Shown: positions 1 through 9,098, counted from the first letter of the stretch. The stretch is DNA of 64,000 nt from Dyadobacter sandarakinus (GCF_016894445.1 NZ_CP056775.1:5072001-5136000); one strand, 5' to 3'. The notes: generated from the sequence alone by a model not told the origin. Translations and numbers: made by a program.

Positions 1-458
1 TTCTGATCCTTACAAGCAGGACGTAAGTCTAGATACAAGATACCGGTGAAGCGGGTTACGAAACCGGTATATTTCCCCTGCTGACATTATCTTATTGTTA
101 AATATTGCTGCCTTTCATGATCTGGGAAAATCATCCTTTGGATTAAGCATTGTATTCCAGACAGATCCGGTAGTGCTGCAAGGCTTCCCGGGCTACTCTC
201 TTGTAACCTCAGGTCTGTTTTTTGCTGACCTGCCTGTTCAAAAGTAGGCAGGCAGGCTGGTCGGGGTCAACCTAAGAAATACCAAATGGATGAAACCCGG
301 TATGAACTTCGTTATTAGCCTGATAAATTGCTTTTGCAGGGGAATGATTTGCTGAATTCCGGTGTTTGGAAATCACATGAATTCTGGCCAAATTTCGGGT
401 CGTTTCGTTCCTATTATTAACTCACAATTCATTAATTGCCATCGCGACAAACAAATCA
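1..458. other. Non-coding region, possible 3' tail of an upstream gene
   Basis: No convincing gene fills this stretch. In one plus frame the first 48 bases read as an open C-terminal tail ending in TGA at 46-48, which might be the end of a gene lying outside the window; too short to identify. Two inverted repeats are visible: ATACCGGT at 40-47 with ACCGGTAT at 63-70, and CCTGCCTG at 229-236 with CAGGCAGG at 249-256. The first could be a weak terminator. The last 100 bases are AT-rich and should hold the promoter and leader of the decarboxylase gene, but no clear TAnnTTTG box was found. Confidence 0.4.
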
Positions 459-1940
459 ATGAAAAGCTACATTGACCTGATTCAGCAGACGTTCGAATTT
501 CCCACGATGGAGTTTAACGTTGATAACAACGAGCTGCTGTTCAACAATGTACCTCTGATGGATATCATCAAGGAACATGGTACGCCGTTAAAAATCAATT
601 ACCTGCCCAAGATCGGGGAGCATATTGAAAATGCCAATATGTTTTTCCGGAATGCGTTCAAGCGCCATAATTATAAAGGGACGTACACGTATTGCTACTG
701 TACCAAGTCCTCCCATTTCAGCTTCGTGCTGGAAGAGGCTCTGAAGCATAATATTCACCTTGAAACTTCCTCGGCTTTTGATATTCCCATTATCCGGGAG
801 TTGTACCGCCGCGGAAAGGTTACCAAGTCGACCTACATCCTTGCCAATGGTTACAAGCTGCCGCGTTATACCCAGTACCTCAGCGAGCTAATCAACGAGG
901 GCTTTAATGTAGTGCCAATCCTGGACAACCTGAAAGAAATTGAGTCGTACGAGCAGCAGGTTACTGCGGATACCGTGTACTTTGGTATGCGCATCGCTAC
1001 GGATGAGGAGCCGAATTTTGCTTTTTATACCTCCCGTCTTGGAATCCGCTATAATGATGTACAGCAGCTTTATAAAGAGAAAATAGAGACCAATCCGCGG
1101 TTCAAGCTCAAAATGCTGCATTTCTTTATCAATACCGGTATCAAGGACAGCGCATACTACTGGAGTGAGCTCACCCGGTTTATGTTCAAGTACTGCGAGA
1201 TGAAGAAAATTTGTCCGGAACTTGACTCTATCGATATCGGCGGCGGGCTGCCTATCCAGACCTCCCTGCAGAGCGGCTACGATTACCAGCAGATGATCGA
1301 TGAAATCATTGAAAACATTCAGTGGATCTGTAATAAGAACAATGTGCCTGTACCGCACATTTTTACAGAGTTCGGTAGCTATACTGTAGGAGAGAGCGGA
1401 GCGGTTATTTACGAGATTATCGATAAAAAGCTGCAAAACGATAAAGAGCTCTGGTATATGATCAACGGATCTTTTATCACCCAGCTGCCCGACTCCTGGG
1501 GCATGAACCAGAAGTACATCATGCTGCCGATCAACAACTGGGATAATCCGTACCAGAAAGTAAACCTGGGCGGGCTGACCTGCGATTCCCAGGACTTTTA
1601 TAACAGTGAAATGCACAGCGCCGACTTGTACATGCCCATTTTTGAAGAGGATTCAGAAAAGCAGTACATAGGATTTTTCCATACAGGCGCCTATCAGGAA
1701 TCACTGGGTGGATATGGCGGCATTCAGCATTGCCTGATTCCTGCACCCAAGCATGTGCTGGTAGACCGGGATGAGGATGGTAAAATCACAACGCGGGTGT
1801 TTGCGCAGGAACAAAAAAGTGATTCCATGCTGCGTATCCTGGGCTTTAAGGATGAGTCGTACACTTCACCTGAAGTGAAAAACGAACACGAAAGCCAGCC
1901 TGTGGAAGTAGAACCTGAATTGGCGGAAACAAAAATTTAA
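459..1940 (+). CDS. speA: Biosynthetic arginine decarboxylase (PLP, alanine-racemase fold)
   Basis: This 493-residue cytoplasmic enzyme belongs to the fold-III PLP decarboxylases (Orn/DAP/Arg decarboxylase group). It should convert arginine to agmatine, feeding polyamine synthesis. Visible marks are the Schiff-base lysine in the YCTKSSHF stretch (Lys83), the glycine-rich phosphate loop DIGGGLP (about 259-265), the EFGSYTVGESG segment near 304-313 and the C-terminal catalytic cysteine in GGLTCDSQD (Cys375). The last 30 residues are an acidic, low-complexity tail. Length is nearer to the short Bacteroidota arginine decarboxylases than to the ~650-residue E. coli SpeA. Substrate is assigned by lineage; diaminopimelate or carboxynorspermidine are less likely alternatives. 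It stands alone, with no other polyamine gene nearby. Confidence 0.82.
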   Translation: MKSYIDLIQQTFEFPTMEFNVDNNELLFNNVPLMDIIKEHGTPLKINYLPKIGEHIENANMFFRNAFKRHNYKGTYTYCYCTKSSHFSFVLEEALKHNIHLETSSAFDIPIIRELYRRGKVTKSTYILANGYKLPRYTQYLSELINEGFNVVPILDNLKEIESYEQQVTADTVYFGMRIATDEEPNFAFYTSRLGIRYNDVQQLYKEKIETNPRFKLKMLHFFINTGIKDSAYYWSELTRFMFKYCEMKKICPELDSIDIGGGLPIQTSLQSGYDYQQMIDEIIENIQWICNKNNVPVPHIFTEFGSYTVGESGAVIYEIIDKKLQNDKELWYMINGSFITQLPDSWGMNQKYIMLPINNWDNPYQKVNLGGLTCDSQDFYNSEMHSADLYMPIFEEDSEKQYIGFFHTGAYQESLGGYGGIQHCLIPAPKHVLVDRDEDGKITTRVFAQEQKSDSMLRILGFKDESYTSPEVKNEHESQPVEVEPELAETKI

Positions 1941-2034
1941 TACCGGGTATAAAGTTCTTTGAGCGGGTTCGTTATTGAAAATAACATCGTTCAAAGAACT
2001 TTTGCCTTATACAGAAAACTATACGATCAGGAAA

Positions 2035-2160
2035 ATGAAAAAACTACTGCTCCTCCTTGCTGTCTGCGGAACCATCGCCGCTTCTTCCTGCACCAAACAT
2101 GCCTGCCCGGCCTACGGATCTGTCCAGAAAGCTATGCCGGTTGCTGCTGAAAAAGCTTAA
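2035..2160 (+). CDS. 41-residue putative mini-lipoprotein with CPAY motif
   Basis: A short frame begins at an ATG after a lysine-rich start and encodes a typical lipoprotein leader: positively charged MKK, a leucine-rich core, then small residues ASS before Cys19. The remaining 22 residues include a second cysteine in the motif CPAYG. Upstream in-frame extension to 1975 exists but would spoil the signal peptide, so the internal ATG is preferred. The TAA stop overlaps the TAA of the convergent gmhB gene. Very small lipoproteins of this shape with a CPAY motif are, to my recollection, recurrent in Bacteroidota; function unknown. Confidence 0.5.
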   Translation: MKKLLLLLAVCGTIAASSCTKHACPAYGSVQKAMPVAAEKA

Positions 2161-2687
2161 TTAGTTTTTAAAATAATGTTTGCAGCTTCCCGGAGACTTC
2201 CGGCTGCAAAATCTCCCGTTGATTCTTCCGTGCCGGCTATAATGTGAATGGTTTTTACACCTGCATTCCGGCCCGCTTCCATATCCCTGTCCCGGTCGCC
2301 GATCATCCACGACTGAGCGGGATCAATGTTATACCTGGCTATTGCTTTTTCCAGCATCAGACTGCCGGGCTTACGCGAAAGCGACCGGCCCGAGTAAGCA
2401 GGATGGCAGGGCGAAAAATAAAGATCGTCCAGCACATGGCCCGAAGCCTGCTGTAAAGCTTCGTGGATTGCATATACATTATCAGCCGTGTATAATCCTT
2501 TGGCAATACCGGCCTGGTTGGTAATAACAATCAAAAGATACCCTGCATCTTTCAGCGCACGAAGTGCATCAGGCACACCTTCGGGAATGACAAGACGATC
2601 CAGCGTGTAGAGGTAATCGGGACAGTCTTCATTGAGTACCCCATCACGGTCGAGGAACACGCACCTGGTTTTCAGACTTTCCATCAC
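2157..2687 (-). CDS. gmhB: HAD-IIIA phosphatase, GmhB-like
   Basis: A 176-residue haloacid-dehalogenase-type phosphatase. Motif I (FLDRDGVLN, residues ~11-19), motif II (TNQAGIAKG) and motif IV (IGDRDRD) are intact and match D-glycero-D-manno-heptose 1,7-bisphosphate 7-phosphatase, which dephosphorylates heptose bisphosphate in ADP-heptose/LPS core synthesis. The zinc loop that GmhB usually carries (C-x-H ... C-x-C before RKP) is degraded: only one cysteine is left (CHP) and the CxC is replaced by SLS. The gene starts one base after the hemE stop, so the two are probably cotranscribed. Histidinol-phosphatase activity is an alternative within this family. Confidence 0.75.
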   Translation of the reverse strand: MMESLKTRCVFLDRDGVLNEDCPDYLYTLDRLVIPEGVPDALRALKDAGYLLIVITNQAGIAKGLYTADNVYAIHEALQQASGHVLDDLYFSPCHPAYSGRSLSRKPGSLMLEKAIARYNIDPAQSWMIGDRDRDMEAGRNAGVKTIHIIAGTEESTGDFAAGSLREAANIILKTN

Positions 2688-2688
2688 A

Positions 2689-3714
2689 CTAGCTGGAAAA
2701 TTCTTTTACAGCATCGATAAAGCAGCGGACCTTATTGGGATCGGTATCCGGATAAACCCCGTGGCCGAGGTTGGCAATATACCTTTGGGTACCAAACTGT
2801 TCCAGCATTTTCTTTACTTCCAGCCTGATCTGATCGTAGGATGCGTACAGTACACAGGGATCCAGGTTGCCCTGCAGCGTTTTACCGGGAATAAGCTCGC
2901 GCGACTCCCTCACATCCATGTTCCAGTCGAGCCCTACCACCGAGCAGCTGAGCTCGCCAATTTCCTTTCGTGCGAAAAATGCACCTTTGGCAAACACCGT
3001 GACCGGTACTTCCGTGATGGCGTCGCAAATCTGTTTAATGTAGGGAAGGGAAAAAACCTGGTATTGTTCCGGCGACAGGATACCGGCCCACGAATCGAAA
3101 ACCTGTACCAGGTCGGCCCCGGCAGCGATCTGCGCTTTCAGGTATGCAATGGTACTGTCGGTAATCTGCTGCAGCAGGGAATGTGAGAATTCCGGATCAG
3201 CATACAAATGCTTCTTGGCAACTGAGAAGGTCTTGGAACCCTTTCCTTCCGTCATGTAGCAGAAGATGGTGAAAGGAGCACCCGCAAAACCAATCAGAGG
3301 CACACGGCCGGCAAGTGCCTGCTTGGTGATTTTAATGGCATCAAGTACATATTTCAGGTCTGTTTCAGGTTCTGCAACATGAAGTTTCTGCAGGTCGGCC
3401 GAAGTATGCACGGTAGCAGGGAAAACAGGTCCGCGCTGCTCCACCATCTCATAGGGCAGTCCCATCGCCTCCGGTACGACAAGAATATCTGAAAAGATGA
3501 TCGCTGCATCGACACCCAGCAGGTCTACCGGCTGGATAGTCACTTCGGCAGCCAGCTCAGGGGTAGTAGCGAGTGCGATAAAGCTTCCGGCTTTCTCGCG
3601 CACTGCGCGGTACTCCGCCAGAATCCGTCCTGCCTGCCGCATCATCCAAACCGGTGTGCGTTCTGTATTTTCCCCCCGTGCCGCACGGAGTAAAAGGTCA
3701 TTTTTCAAATCCAT
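2689..3714 (-). CDS. hemE: Uroporphyrinogen decarboxylase
   Basis: Cytoplasmic haem-pathway enzyme that removes four acetate carboxyls from uroporphyrinogen III to give coproporphyrinogen III. The N-terminal signature PVWMMRQAGR and the FSDILVVPEAMG segment with the catalytic aspartate are plain, as is GFAGAPFT and the C-terminal NLGHGVYPDTDP. The frame extends ten codons upstream, but homologues begin at MDLKNDLLL, so the ATG at 3714 is chosen; length 341 residues is standard. It lies 26 bases after the TonB receptor stop and directly before gmhB, so read-through from the receptor gene is possible. Confidence 0.95.
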   Translation of the reverse strand: MDLKNDLLLRAARGENTERTPVWMMRQAGRILAEYRAVREKAGSFIALATTPELAAEVTIQPVDLLGVDAAIIFSDILVVPEAMGLPYEMVEQRGPVFPATVHTSADLQKLHVAEPETDLKYVLDAIKITKQALAGRVPLIGFAGAPFTIFCYMTEGKGSKTFSVAKKHLYADPEFSHSLLQQITDSTIAYLKAQIAAGADLVQVFDSWAGILSPEQYQVFSLPYIKQICDAITEVPVTVFAKGAFFARKEIGELSCSVVGLDWNMDVRESRELIPGKTLQGNLDPCVLYASYDQIRLEVKKMLEQFGTQRYIANLGHGVYPDTDPNKVRCFIDAVKEFSS

Positions 3715-3740
3715 GCGGCAAAGGTAACAGGAAGATAAAC

Positions 3741-6188
3741 TCAAAACCTAAAATTCACCCCAACCAGAAAGTTGGTGCCTGCCTGCGGAAAGTAGAAGTT
3801 TTCCTGTGTCAGGGCACCGCCGGCCAGGTAGCCGTAGGTATATCCGTTGGATTCATATTGCTCGTTAAAAATATTATTAACCAGCAGATTAAAGCCAATT
3901 TCATTTGCCCAGGCCGGTTTGATCGTCCACGAAAGACGCACATCATTGGTTACGTAAGCATCCAGTTTCCGCGTTTCGGTTGTGGTATTGTCCAGGTATT
4001 GTTTACTGACATACTTGGTCAGCAAAGCAATTTCCAGGTTTTTCCGGAGGGAATAAATGAGCTGGCTGCCCGCAATCGCATTGGGTGAAAAGGAGATATC
4101 GGATTTGCCGTGACTGATTGTGTTATAGCCGCCTGTGTCATAGTTGACGACATACTCCGTAAAGTTGTCGATTTTATTGCTGCTGAAAGTCGCATTGACA
4201 TTCCATTTCAGATAAGTGCCCAGCGCTACGGCTCCTTCAAGTTCAATGCCGGTCCGGTAACTTTTCGGGACATTCACCCGGATGGAGTTGCCGACATCAT
4301 TGATCTGGCCGGTGAGTACAAGCTGGTTTTTGTAGCGCATCAGGTAGTAATTCGCAGAAAAAGCCCATTTTCCCTGCTGCGTCCGGAAGCCGGCCTCCAC
4401 GTTCTGCAGATTTTCCTTTTTGGGAAAAAGTAATGCTGTGGCTGCTGTAAAGTCATCCCGGTTCGGCTCCCGGTTGCCGACGCTGTACGATGCATAGACC
4501 GAGCTCTGATCGGCCAGCTGGTAATTAATCCCGGCTTTCGGATTGACAAAATTATACGACTGATCCACCGCCAGCTGTATCTGAACATTATCCGTACCGT
4601 GAATGGCGTGACTTACTGTCCTGAATTGCAGGTCTGCAAATGCATTCAGCTTATCTGTAAACTGGTAGTACAGCTTTCCATAAATGTTAAAGTCCTTTTT
4701 GATCCCCTGACTGTAATAGTACCGGTGCTCATTTTCGGTGTTCCCGGCATTGCGTGCCCAGGTAATCTGTCCGTAATGATCGCCGTCGTACTTGTTCCAG
4801 CCACCGCCAATGCTTGCCGTCAGCTTTTTAAAACTATTATAATCAAATGAAAAGGTAGTTCCATAAAAGTAGTTGTCGAGCCAGCGCCTGCGGACCAGAT
4901 CGGTACTGGTGAGCGTATCAGTGCCGGTGATTACATCGGGCAGGTTGTAGTTTGCATAGGCGTCGTCCTTGCGGTATTGTTCATAGTAACCCAGTCCCCG
5001 GACCAGAAATCCGTTGAGGTTAAAAGTCCATTGCTGACTAAGGTTATGAGACGACACGAGCTGGTAATGATCCTGCCTGTAATTATCGACCTCGTTTTTG
5101 TAGGTGTATGAATTATAGGTCCTGTTTCCCGAATTAAGCAGGTTCCGGGCATCTTCTTCATCCAGTCCGTTCCGGTCAATGTAGCTCAGGATACCCTCCC
5201 TGTCACCCCGGAGCTTAGCCTCGGGCACCCCATTCCACGACTGGTAGGTGCGCTCTTTTCCTGAAAACACATTGACACGCACAAAGCTTTTTTTACCAAA
5301 ATAACCGCCCGACAAATAGTAGGAATGCAGCTCCGACGAAGCCCGGTCCACGAAGCCGTCAGACGAAACGCGCGATAGCCTGGCATCGAAGGTAAACTTG
5401 TCCCGGATCAATCCTGAGCCTACTTTCAGCGTATTTTTGAATGTGTTAAAAGAGCCGTATGCGTTGTTGAGCTCGGCATATGCTTCCTTGCGCAATGCAT
5501 TGGTATTGATGTTGACCGTTGCTCCGAACGATCCTGCACCATTGGTGGAGGTACCTACCCCGCGCTGAATCTGAATGCTGCTCACGGAAGATGCAAAGTC
5601 CGGCATGTTGACCCAGAAAACACCCTGGCTTTCGGCATCATTATACGGGATTCCATTGACGGTAACGTTAATGCGCGTTGCATCCGAGCCCCGGATGCGG
5701 ATGCCCGAGTAACCCACGCCCGCCCCGGCATCGCTGGTACTGACGAGTGAAGGTGTAAAGTTGAGCAATACCGGCAAATCCTGACCAAGGTTCTGCTTGT
5801 CGATTGCGGCGGCGCTTACATTGGTATAAGCCATCGCACTTTTGTCCGTGACGCGCGTCGCATTAATGACTACTTCGTCGGCCTGATAAGTACTGCGTAC
5901 CAGTTTTACATCCAGAAAATCATTTTCGGAAAGGGTGACAGCCGCAGTCTGAAAGCCGACGTAAGAAACCTCCACCGCATGGATCGCGTCAGGAATATTC
6001 CTTAATGTAAAATTCCCCTGCTGATCGGATTGTGTGCCGCGGATATCGCCGGCTTTGATGGTGGCGCCAGGCAGCGGCTTGCCGTCTTCCGCATCGGTAA
6101 TGCGGCCTTTCAGCATGCGCTGGGCGAAAGTGGACAAGGAAAGAATGCTGAAAATGAATGTCAGCAGATAGGTAGTAACGGTTCGCAT
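3741..6188 (-). CDS. TonB-dependent outer-membrane receptor, probable thiamin importer
   Basis: A large outer-membrane receptor of 815 residues. From the chosen ATG (6188) there is a clean signal peptide ending STFAQ, then a carboxypeptidase-D regulatory-like domain (about residues 25-105), a plug domain (about 125-230; IRIRGSDATRINVTVNG and RGVGTSTNGAG are typical) and a 22-strand-type barrel ending in an aromatic FRF. The frame runs eleven codons further upstream, which would bury the signal peptide. The 5' leader carries a TPP riboswitch, so the ligand is probably thiamin or a phosphorylated or pyrimidine precursor. TonB receptors under thiamin control are known in Bacteroides by comparative genomics. 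Substrate remains inferred. Confidence 0.9.
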   Translation of the reverse strand: MRTVTTYLLTFIFSILSLSTFAQRMLKGRITDAEDGKPLPGATIKAGDIRGTQSDQQGNFTLRNIPDAIHAVEVSYVGFQTAAVTLSENDFLDVKLVRSTYQADEVVINATRVTDKSAMAYTNVSAAAIDKQNLGQDLPVLLNFTPSLVSTSDAGAGVGYSGIRIRGSDATRINVTVNGIPYNDAESQGVFWVNMPDFASSVSSIQIQRGVGTSTNGAGSFGATVNINTNALRKEAYAELNNAYGSFNTFKNTLKVGSGLIRDKFTFDARLSRVSSDGFVDRASSELHSYYLSGGYFGKKSFVRVNVFSGKERTYQSWNGVPEAKLRGDREGILSYIDRNGLDEEDARNLLNSGNRTYNSYTYKNEVDNYRQDHYQLVSSHNLSQQWTFNLNGFLVRGLGYYEQYRKDDAYANYNLPDVITGTDTLTSTDLVRRRWLDNYFYGTTFSFDYNSFKKLTASIGGGWNKYDGDHYGQITWARNAGNTENEHRYYYSQGIKKDFNIYGKLYYQFTDKLNAFADLQFRTVSHAIHGTDNVQIQLAVDQSYNFVNPKAGINYQLADQSSVYASYSVGNREPNRDDFTAATALLFPKKENLQNVEAGFRTQQGKWAFSANYYLMRYKNQLVLTGQINDVGNSIRVNVPKSYRTGIELEGAVALGTYLKWNVNATFSSNKIDNFTEYVVNYDTGGYNTISHGKSDISFSPNAIAGSQLIYSLRKNLEIALLTKYVSKQYLDNTTTETRKLDAYVTNDVRLSWTIKPAWANEIGFNLLVNNIFNEQYESNGYTYGYLAGGALTQENFYFPQAGTNFLVGVNFRF

Positions 6189-6234
6189 TGCGATAAAGTT
6201 GTTACAACAGGCAGGGGCCACCTATCTTGGATAC

Positions 6235-6270
6235 AAAAAATAAAAACAAGAAACAGCCTGAAAACCGGCT
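6235..6270 (-). terminator. Candidate expression-platform terminator of the TPP riboswitch
   Basis: On the minus strand AGCC-(8-nt loop)-GGCT is followed by a long T-rich run reaching 6235. The 5' arm (with preceding GAGAGA) borders or overlaps the 3' side of aptamer stem P1, the usual geometry of a switch that ends transcription before the receptor gene. Stem is short, so confidence is moderate. Confidence 0.5.
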
Positions 6271-6352
6271 TCTCTCCCTACGCCGGCATTACCCGGATCA
6301 GGTTTATGGGTATGATCTCAGCCCGTCAGGTAGGGCACCCCTTTGAGATTAT
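6268..6352 (-). promoter_or_regulatory. TPP (THI-element) riboswitch
   Basis: Read on the minus strand, the leader shows every conserved block of the thiamin pyrophosphate aptamer in order: GGGGTGCC, then CTGAGA, ACCC, ACCTGATC, a GGGTAATGCC block and GCGTAGGGA, closed by a short P1 of TCTC with GAGA. It lies about 80 bases upstream of the TonB receptor start. Binding of TPP is expected to switch the receptor off. Confidence 0.95.
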
Positions 6353-6424
6353 GGGGCAAAGCTAGTTCTTTTCGCTATTTTTACATAAACACGAAGTGAA
6401 AATCCTGTATAACCTGACTATCTC

Positions 6425-7684
6425 ATGACAACCTTCTCCGACACGCTCACCAGCGCAGCTGCACAGGCGATCGACCTCGAATACCGCTACGGTGCACATA
6501 ATTACAAACCGATGCCCGTAGTGCTGGAACGCGGTGCGGGTGTGTATGTCTGGGATGTGGAGGGCAAGCAATATCTGGATTTTCTTTCGGCATACAGTGC
6601 GGTGAGCCAGGGGCATTGTCATCCGCATATCGTCAATGCCATGATCAGCCAGGCGCAAAAGCTCACCCTCACTTCCCGTGCATTTTACAATGACCGGCTG
6701 GGTGAATGTGAAAAAATGCTGTGCGAATATTTCGGCTACGATAAGGTACTTATGATGAATTCGGGCGTGGAAGGCGGTGAGACCGCATTGAAGCTGACCC
6801 GCAAATGGGCATACAAAGTCAAAGGCATTGCGCCGGGTAAAGCCAAAACCGTGTACGCCGCAGGTAATTTCTGGGGCCGGACGCTGGCAGCCATTTCTTC
6901 TTCCACGGATCCGTCCAGTACCGATGATTACGGTCCGTTTCTGCCGGGCTACGAAATCATTCCCTACGACAACCTGGATGCATTGGAAAATCTGCTCAAA
7001 AATGATCCTGATATTGCCGGCTTCATGGTGGAACCTATCCAGGGCGAGGCCGGGGTGGTAGTACCGAGGGCGGGCTACCTGAGGGGCGTGCGCGAACTTT
7101 GCAGCCAATACAATGTGCTTTTTATAGCCGATGAGGTCCAGACCGGCATTGGCCGCACGGGCATGCGGCTGGCATGTGACTGGGAAGGTGTGAAACCTGA
7201 TATCCTGGTTTTGGGAAAAGCCCTCTCGGGCGGTACGATGCCTGTGTCTGCTGCATTCGCGGACAACGAAGTTATGCTCACAATCGCGCCCGGAGAGCAC
7301 GGCTCTACCTATGGCGGCAACCCCCTGGCCTGTGCCGTGACCATTGCCGCACTGGAAGTAGTACAGCGTGAAAACCTGGCTGGAAATGCAGAGGCGATGG
7401 GAGCGTTGTTCAGGCAGAGGATTTCTGATCTTCAAAAACAATGTTCTCTGATAGAGGTCGTTAGAGGAAAAGGCCTGTTGAATGCTATCGTTATCAATGA
7501 TACCGAGGAAAGTACCACAGCAATGGATCTTTGTTACAAAATGATGGAAAAAGGGTTGCTCTGCAAGCCTACCCACGGCAACAAGATCCGCTTTGCACCT
7601 CCTCTGGTTATCAATGAACAGCAGATGAACCAGGCCTGTGATATTATTGAGGAAGTGTTTCTGGAAACAAACGCAAGTCGATGA
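6425..7684 (+). CDS. rocD: Ornithine--oxo-acid aminotransferase
   Basis: A 419-residue class-III PLP aminotransferase. It moves the delta-amino group of ornithine to 2-oxoglutarate, giving glutamate semialdehyde/pyrroline-5-carboxylate in arginine and ornithine catabolism or proline formation. The cofactor aspartate lies in IADEVQTG (Asp236) and the Schiff-base lysine in LGKALSGG (Lys265); the HNYKPMPVVLERG N-terminus is characteristic of the ornithine branch. A TATTTTTA box at 6376-6383 is a plausible -7 element. It overlaps the next gene by an ATGA, suggesting coupled translation with the S41 protease. Related GABA or acetylornithine aminotransferases are the less likely alternative. Confidence 0.92.
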   Translation: MTTFSDTLTSAAAQAIDLEYRYGAHNYKPMPVVLERGAGVYVWDVEGKQYLDFLSAYSAVSQGHCHPHIVNAMISQAQKLTLTSRAFYNDRLGECEKMLCEYFGYDKVLMMNSGVEGGETALKLTRKWAYKVKGIAPGKAKTVYAAGNFWGRTLAAISSSTDPSSTDDYGPFLPGYEIIPYDNLDALENLLKNDPDIAGFMVEPIQGEAGVVVPRAGYLRGVRELCSQYNVLFIADEVQTGIGRTGMRLACDWEGVKPDILVLGKALSGGTMPVSAAFADNEVMLTIAPGEHGSTYGGNPLACAVTIAALEVVQRENLAGNAEAMGALFRQRISDLQKQCSLIEVVRGKGLLNAIVINDTEESTTAMDLCYKMMEKGLLCKPTHGNKIRFAPPLVINEQQMNQACDIIEEVFLETNASR

Positions 7685-9072
7685 GAAATAAAATTTTACT
7701 TCCATTTTTCCTGCTTGCATTGCTTTGTGCAGCCTGCAAGGAAAAGAACGTAGAGCCGGCCACAAGCACGGAGACCAACCAGTGGATTTATGACCAGATG
7801 AAGTACTGGTATTACTGGAACGACCATATCACAGCCAATCCGGACCTGACGCAATCGCCCGAAGACTTTTTTGAATCGCTGCTGTATCGCTACGATGCCG
7901 GTACGCGGCCCGATGGCGACCGGTTTTCGTGGATCCAGGAGAGCGCCGACGAGCTAAAAGCCTCACTCAGCGGTGAAACCAAAACAACCGGAATGCAATA
8001 CAAGCTGTTTTACTATCCCAGCGGCTCCACCAATGTGATTGGGGTGGTATTGTATGTTGCTCCCGGCTCGTCTGCATCTGACGCGGGATTCCGGCGGGGT
8101 GATATTTTCAGCAGTGTGGGCGGTACAAAGCTGACAGGCGACAATTACCGCCAGCTGCTCAATGCAGGCGGCGCACTTTCCTACACGATCTCCAAATTCG
8201 ATGTGGACGACGTGCTGAAAGAGACAACGGTAAAAAGGAAGGTTGCACCGGTTGTTTTGCAGGAAAACCCTGTCTTTTTTGATACTACCTATACCTACGA
8301 CGCTCACAAAATTGGGTACGTGGTATATCACCAGTTTATTCCGTCACCCAATGGATCATCCGGCAAGGAGTATGACCAGAAGCTGGATGATATTTTTGCA
8401 AAATTCAAGGCAGCCCAGGTAAATGCACTGGTATTGGACCTGCGCTATAATCCCGGCGGCTACGTAAGTTCGGCTATAAACCTGGCCAGCCTCATCACAA
8501 AAGGGACTACCAATGATGTTTTTTATTACAAAGAGTACAACCCGCAGGTGACTGAGACCAATCGTAAAAAATACGGTGACTCCTACTTTTACGACAAGTT
8601 TGTTTCCAAAAGTCAGAACATCAGCAGCAGCCTTCAAAAGCTGATTGTACTCACTTCATCCCGCACAGCCTCGGCCAGCGAGCTGCTGATCAACGGACTG
8701 AAGCCCTTTATGGATGTGACAATTATAGGTGAAAAAACGGTTGGCAAAAACGTCGGGTCGGTGACCATTACCGATTCTGACGGCAAGATAAAGTGGGGTA
8801 TGCAGCCGATCGTATCCAAGTCGCTGAACAGCCTGAAGCAATCAGACTATGCGACGGGCTTTGTTCCCAATACCACGATAGGCGAAGGTATTATCCTTTA
8901 TCCATACGGCAGCCCCAAAGACCCGCTGCTTGGCGAAGCACTTTTCGAGATTACGGGTACGCATGTGACCCGCATGGCGCATCACACACGGATTTTGTCT
9001 GAAAAGGGCGAAGAAATTGAGTCGACAATCGAGAAAAAGGCCGGCGGAAGCAATATGTTTTTTGACCGGTAA
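7681..9072 (+). CDS. S41-family (C-terminal processing type) peptidase lipoprotein
   Basis: A 463-residue secreted protease. The signal peptide ends in lipobox LCAAC with Cys19, so it should be anchored to a membrane on the periplasmic or outer side. After an N-terminal helical S41 domain comes a PDZ-like segment (about 115-190; APGSSASDAGFRRGD) and the catalytic domain with LRYNPGG, the serine in TASASE (331 or 333) and the general-base lysine in GEKTVGKNVG (about 356). Such Bacteroidota S41 lipoproteins are common and mostly of unknown substrate. The four-base overlap with rocD puts it in the same transcript, a metabolic link that is not obvious. Confidence 0.88.
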   Translation: MRNKILLPFFLLALLCAACKEKNVEPATSTETNQWIYDQMKYWYYWNDHITANPDLTQSPEDFFESLLYRYDAGTRPDGDRFSWIQESADELKASLSGETKTTGMQYKLFYYPSGSTNVIGVVLYVAPGSSASDAGFRRGDIFSSVGGTKLTGDNYRQLLNAGGALSYTISKFDVDDVLKETTVKRKVAPVVLQENPVFFDTTYTYDAHKIGYVVYHQFIPSPNGSSGKEYDQKLDDIFAKFKAAQVNALVLDLRYNPGGYVSSAINLASLITKGTTNDVFYYKEYNPQVTETNRKKYGDSYFYDKFVSKSQNISSSLQKLIVLTSSRTASASELLINGLKPFMDVTIIGEKTVGKNVGSVTITDSDGKIKWGMQPIVSKSLNSLKQSDYATGFVPNTTIGEGIILYPYGSPKDPLLGEALFEITGTHVTRMAHHTRILSEKGEEIESTIEKKAGGSNMFFDR

Positions 9073-9098
9073 AAAACAGTAGTCCGCGCATTTATAAG

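Noticed and set aside
888..1616. 242-codon open frame opposite the arginine decarboxylase gene
   Set aside because: Shadow frame; the plus-strand enzyme has full conserved motifs.
6362..7765. 467-codon open frame on the minus strand opposite rocD
   Set aside because: It is the antisense shadow of a clear aminotransferase gene; the translation is Cys/His/Arg-rich with no family signature, and it has no start context.
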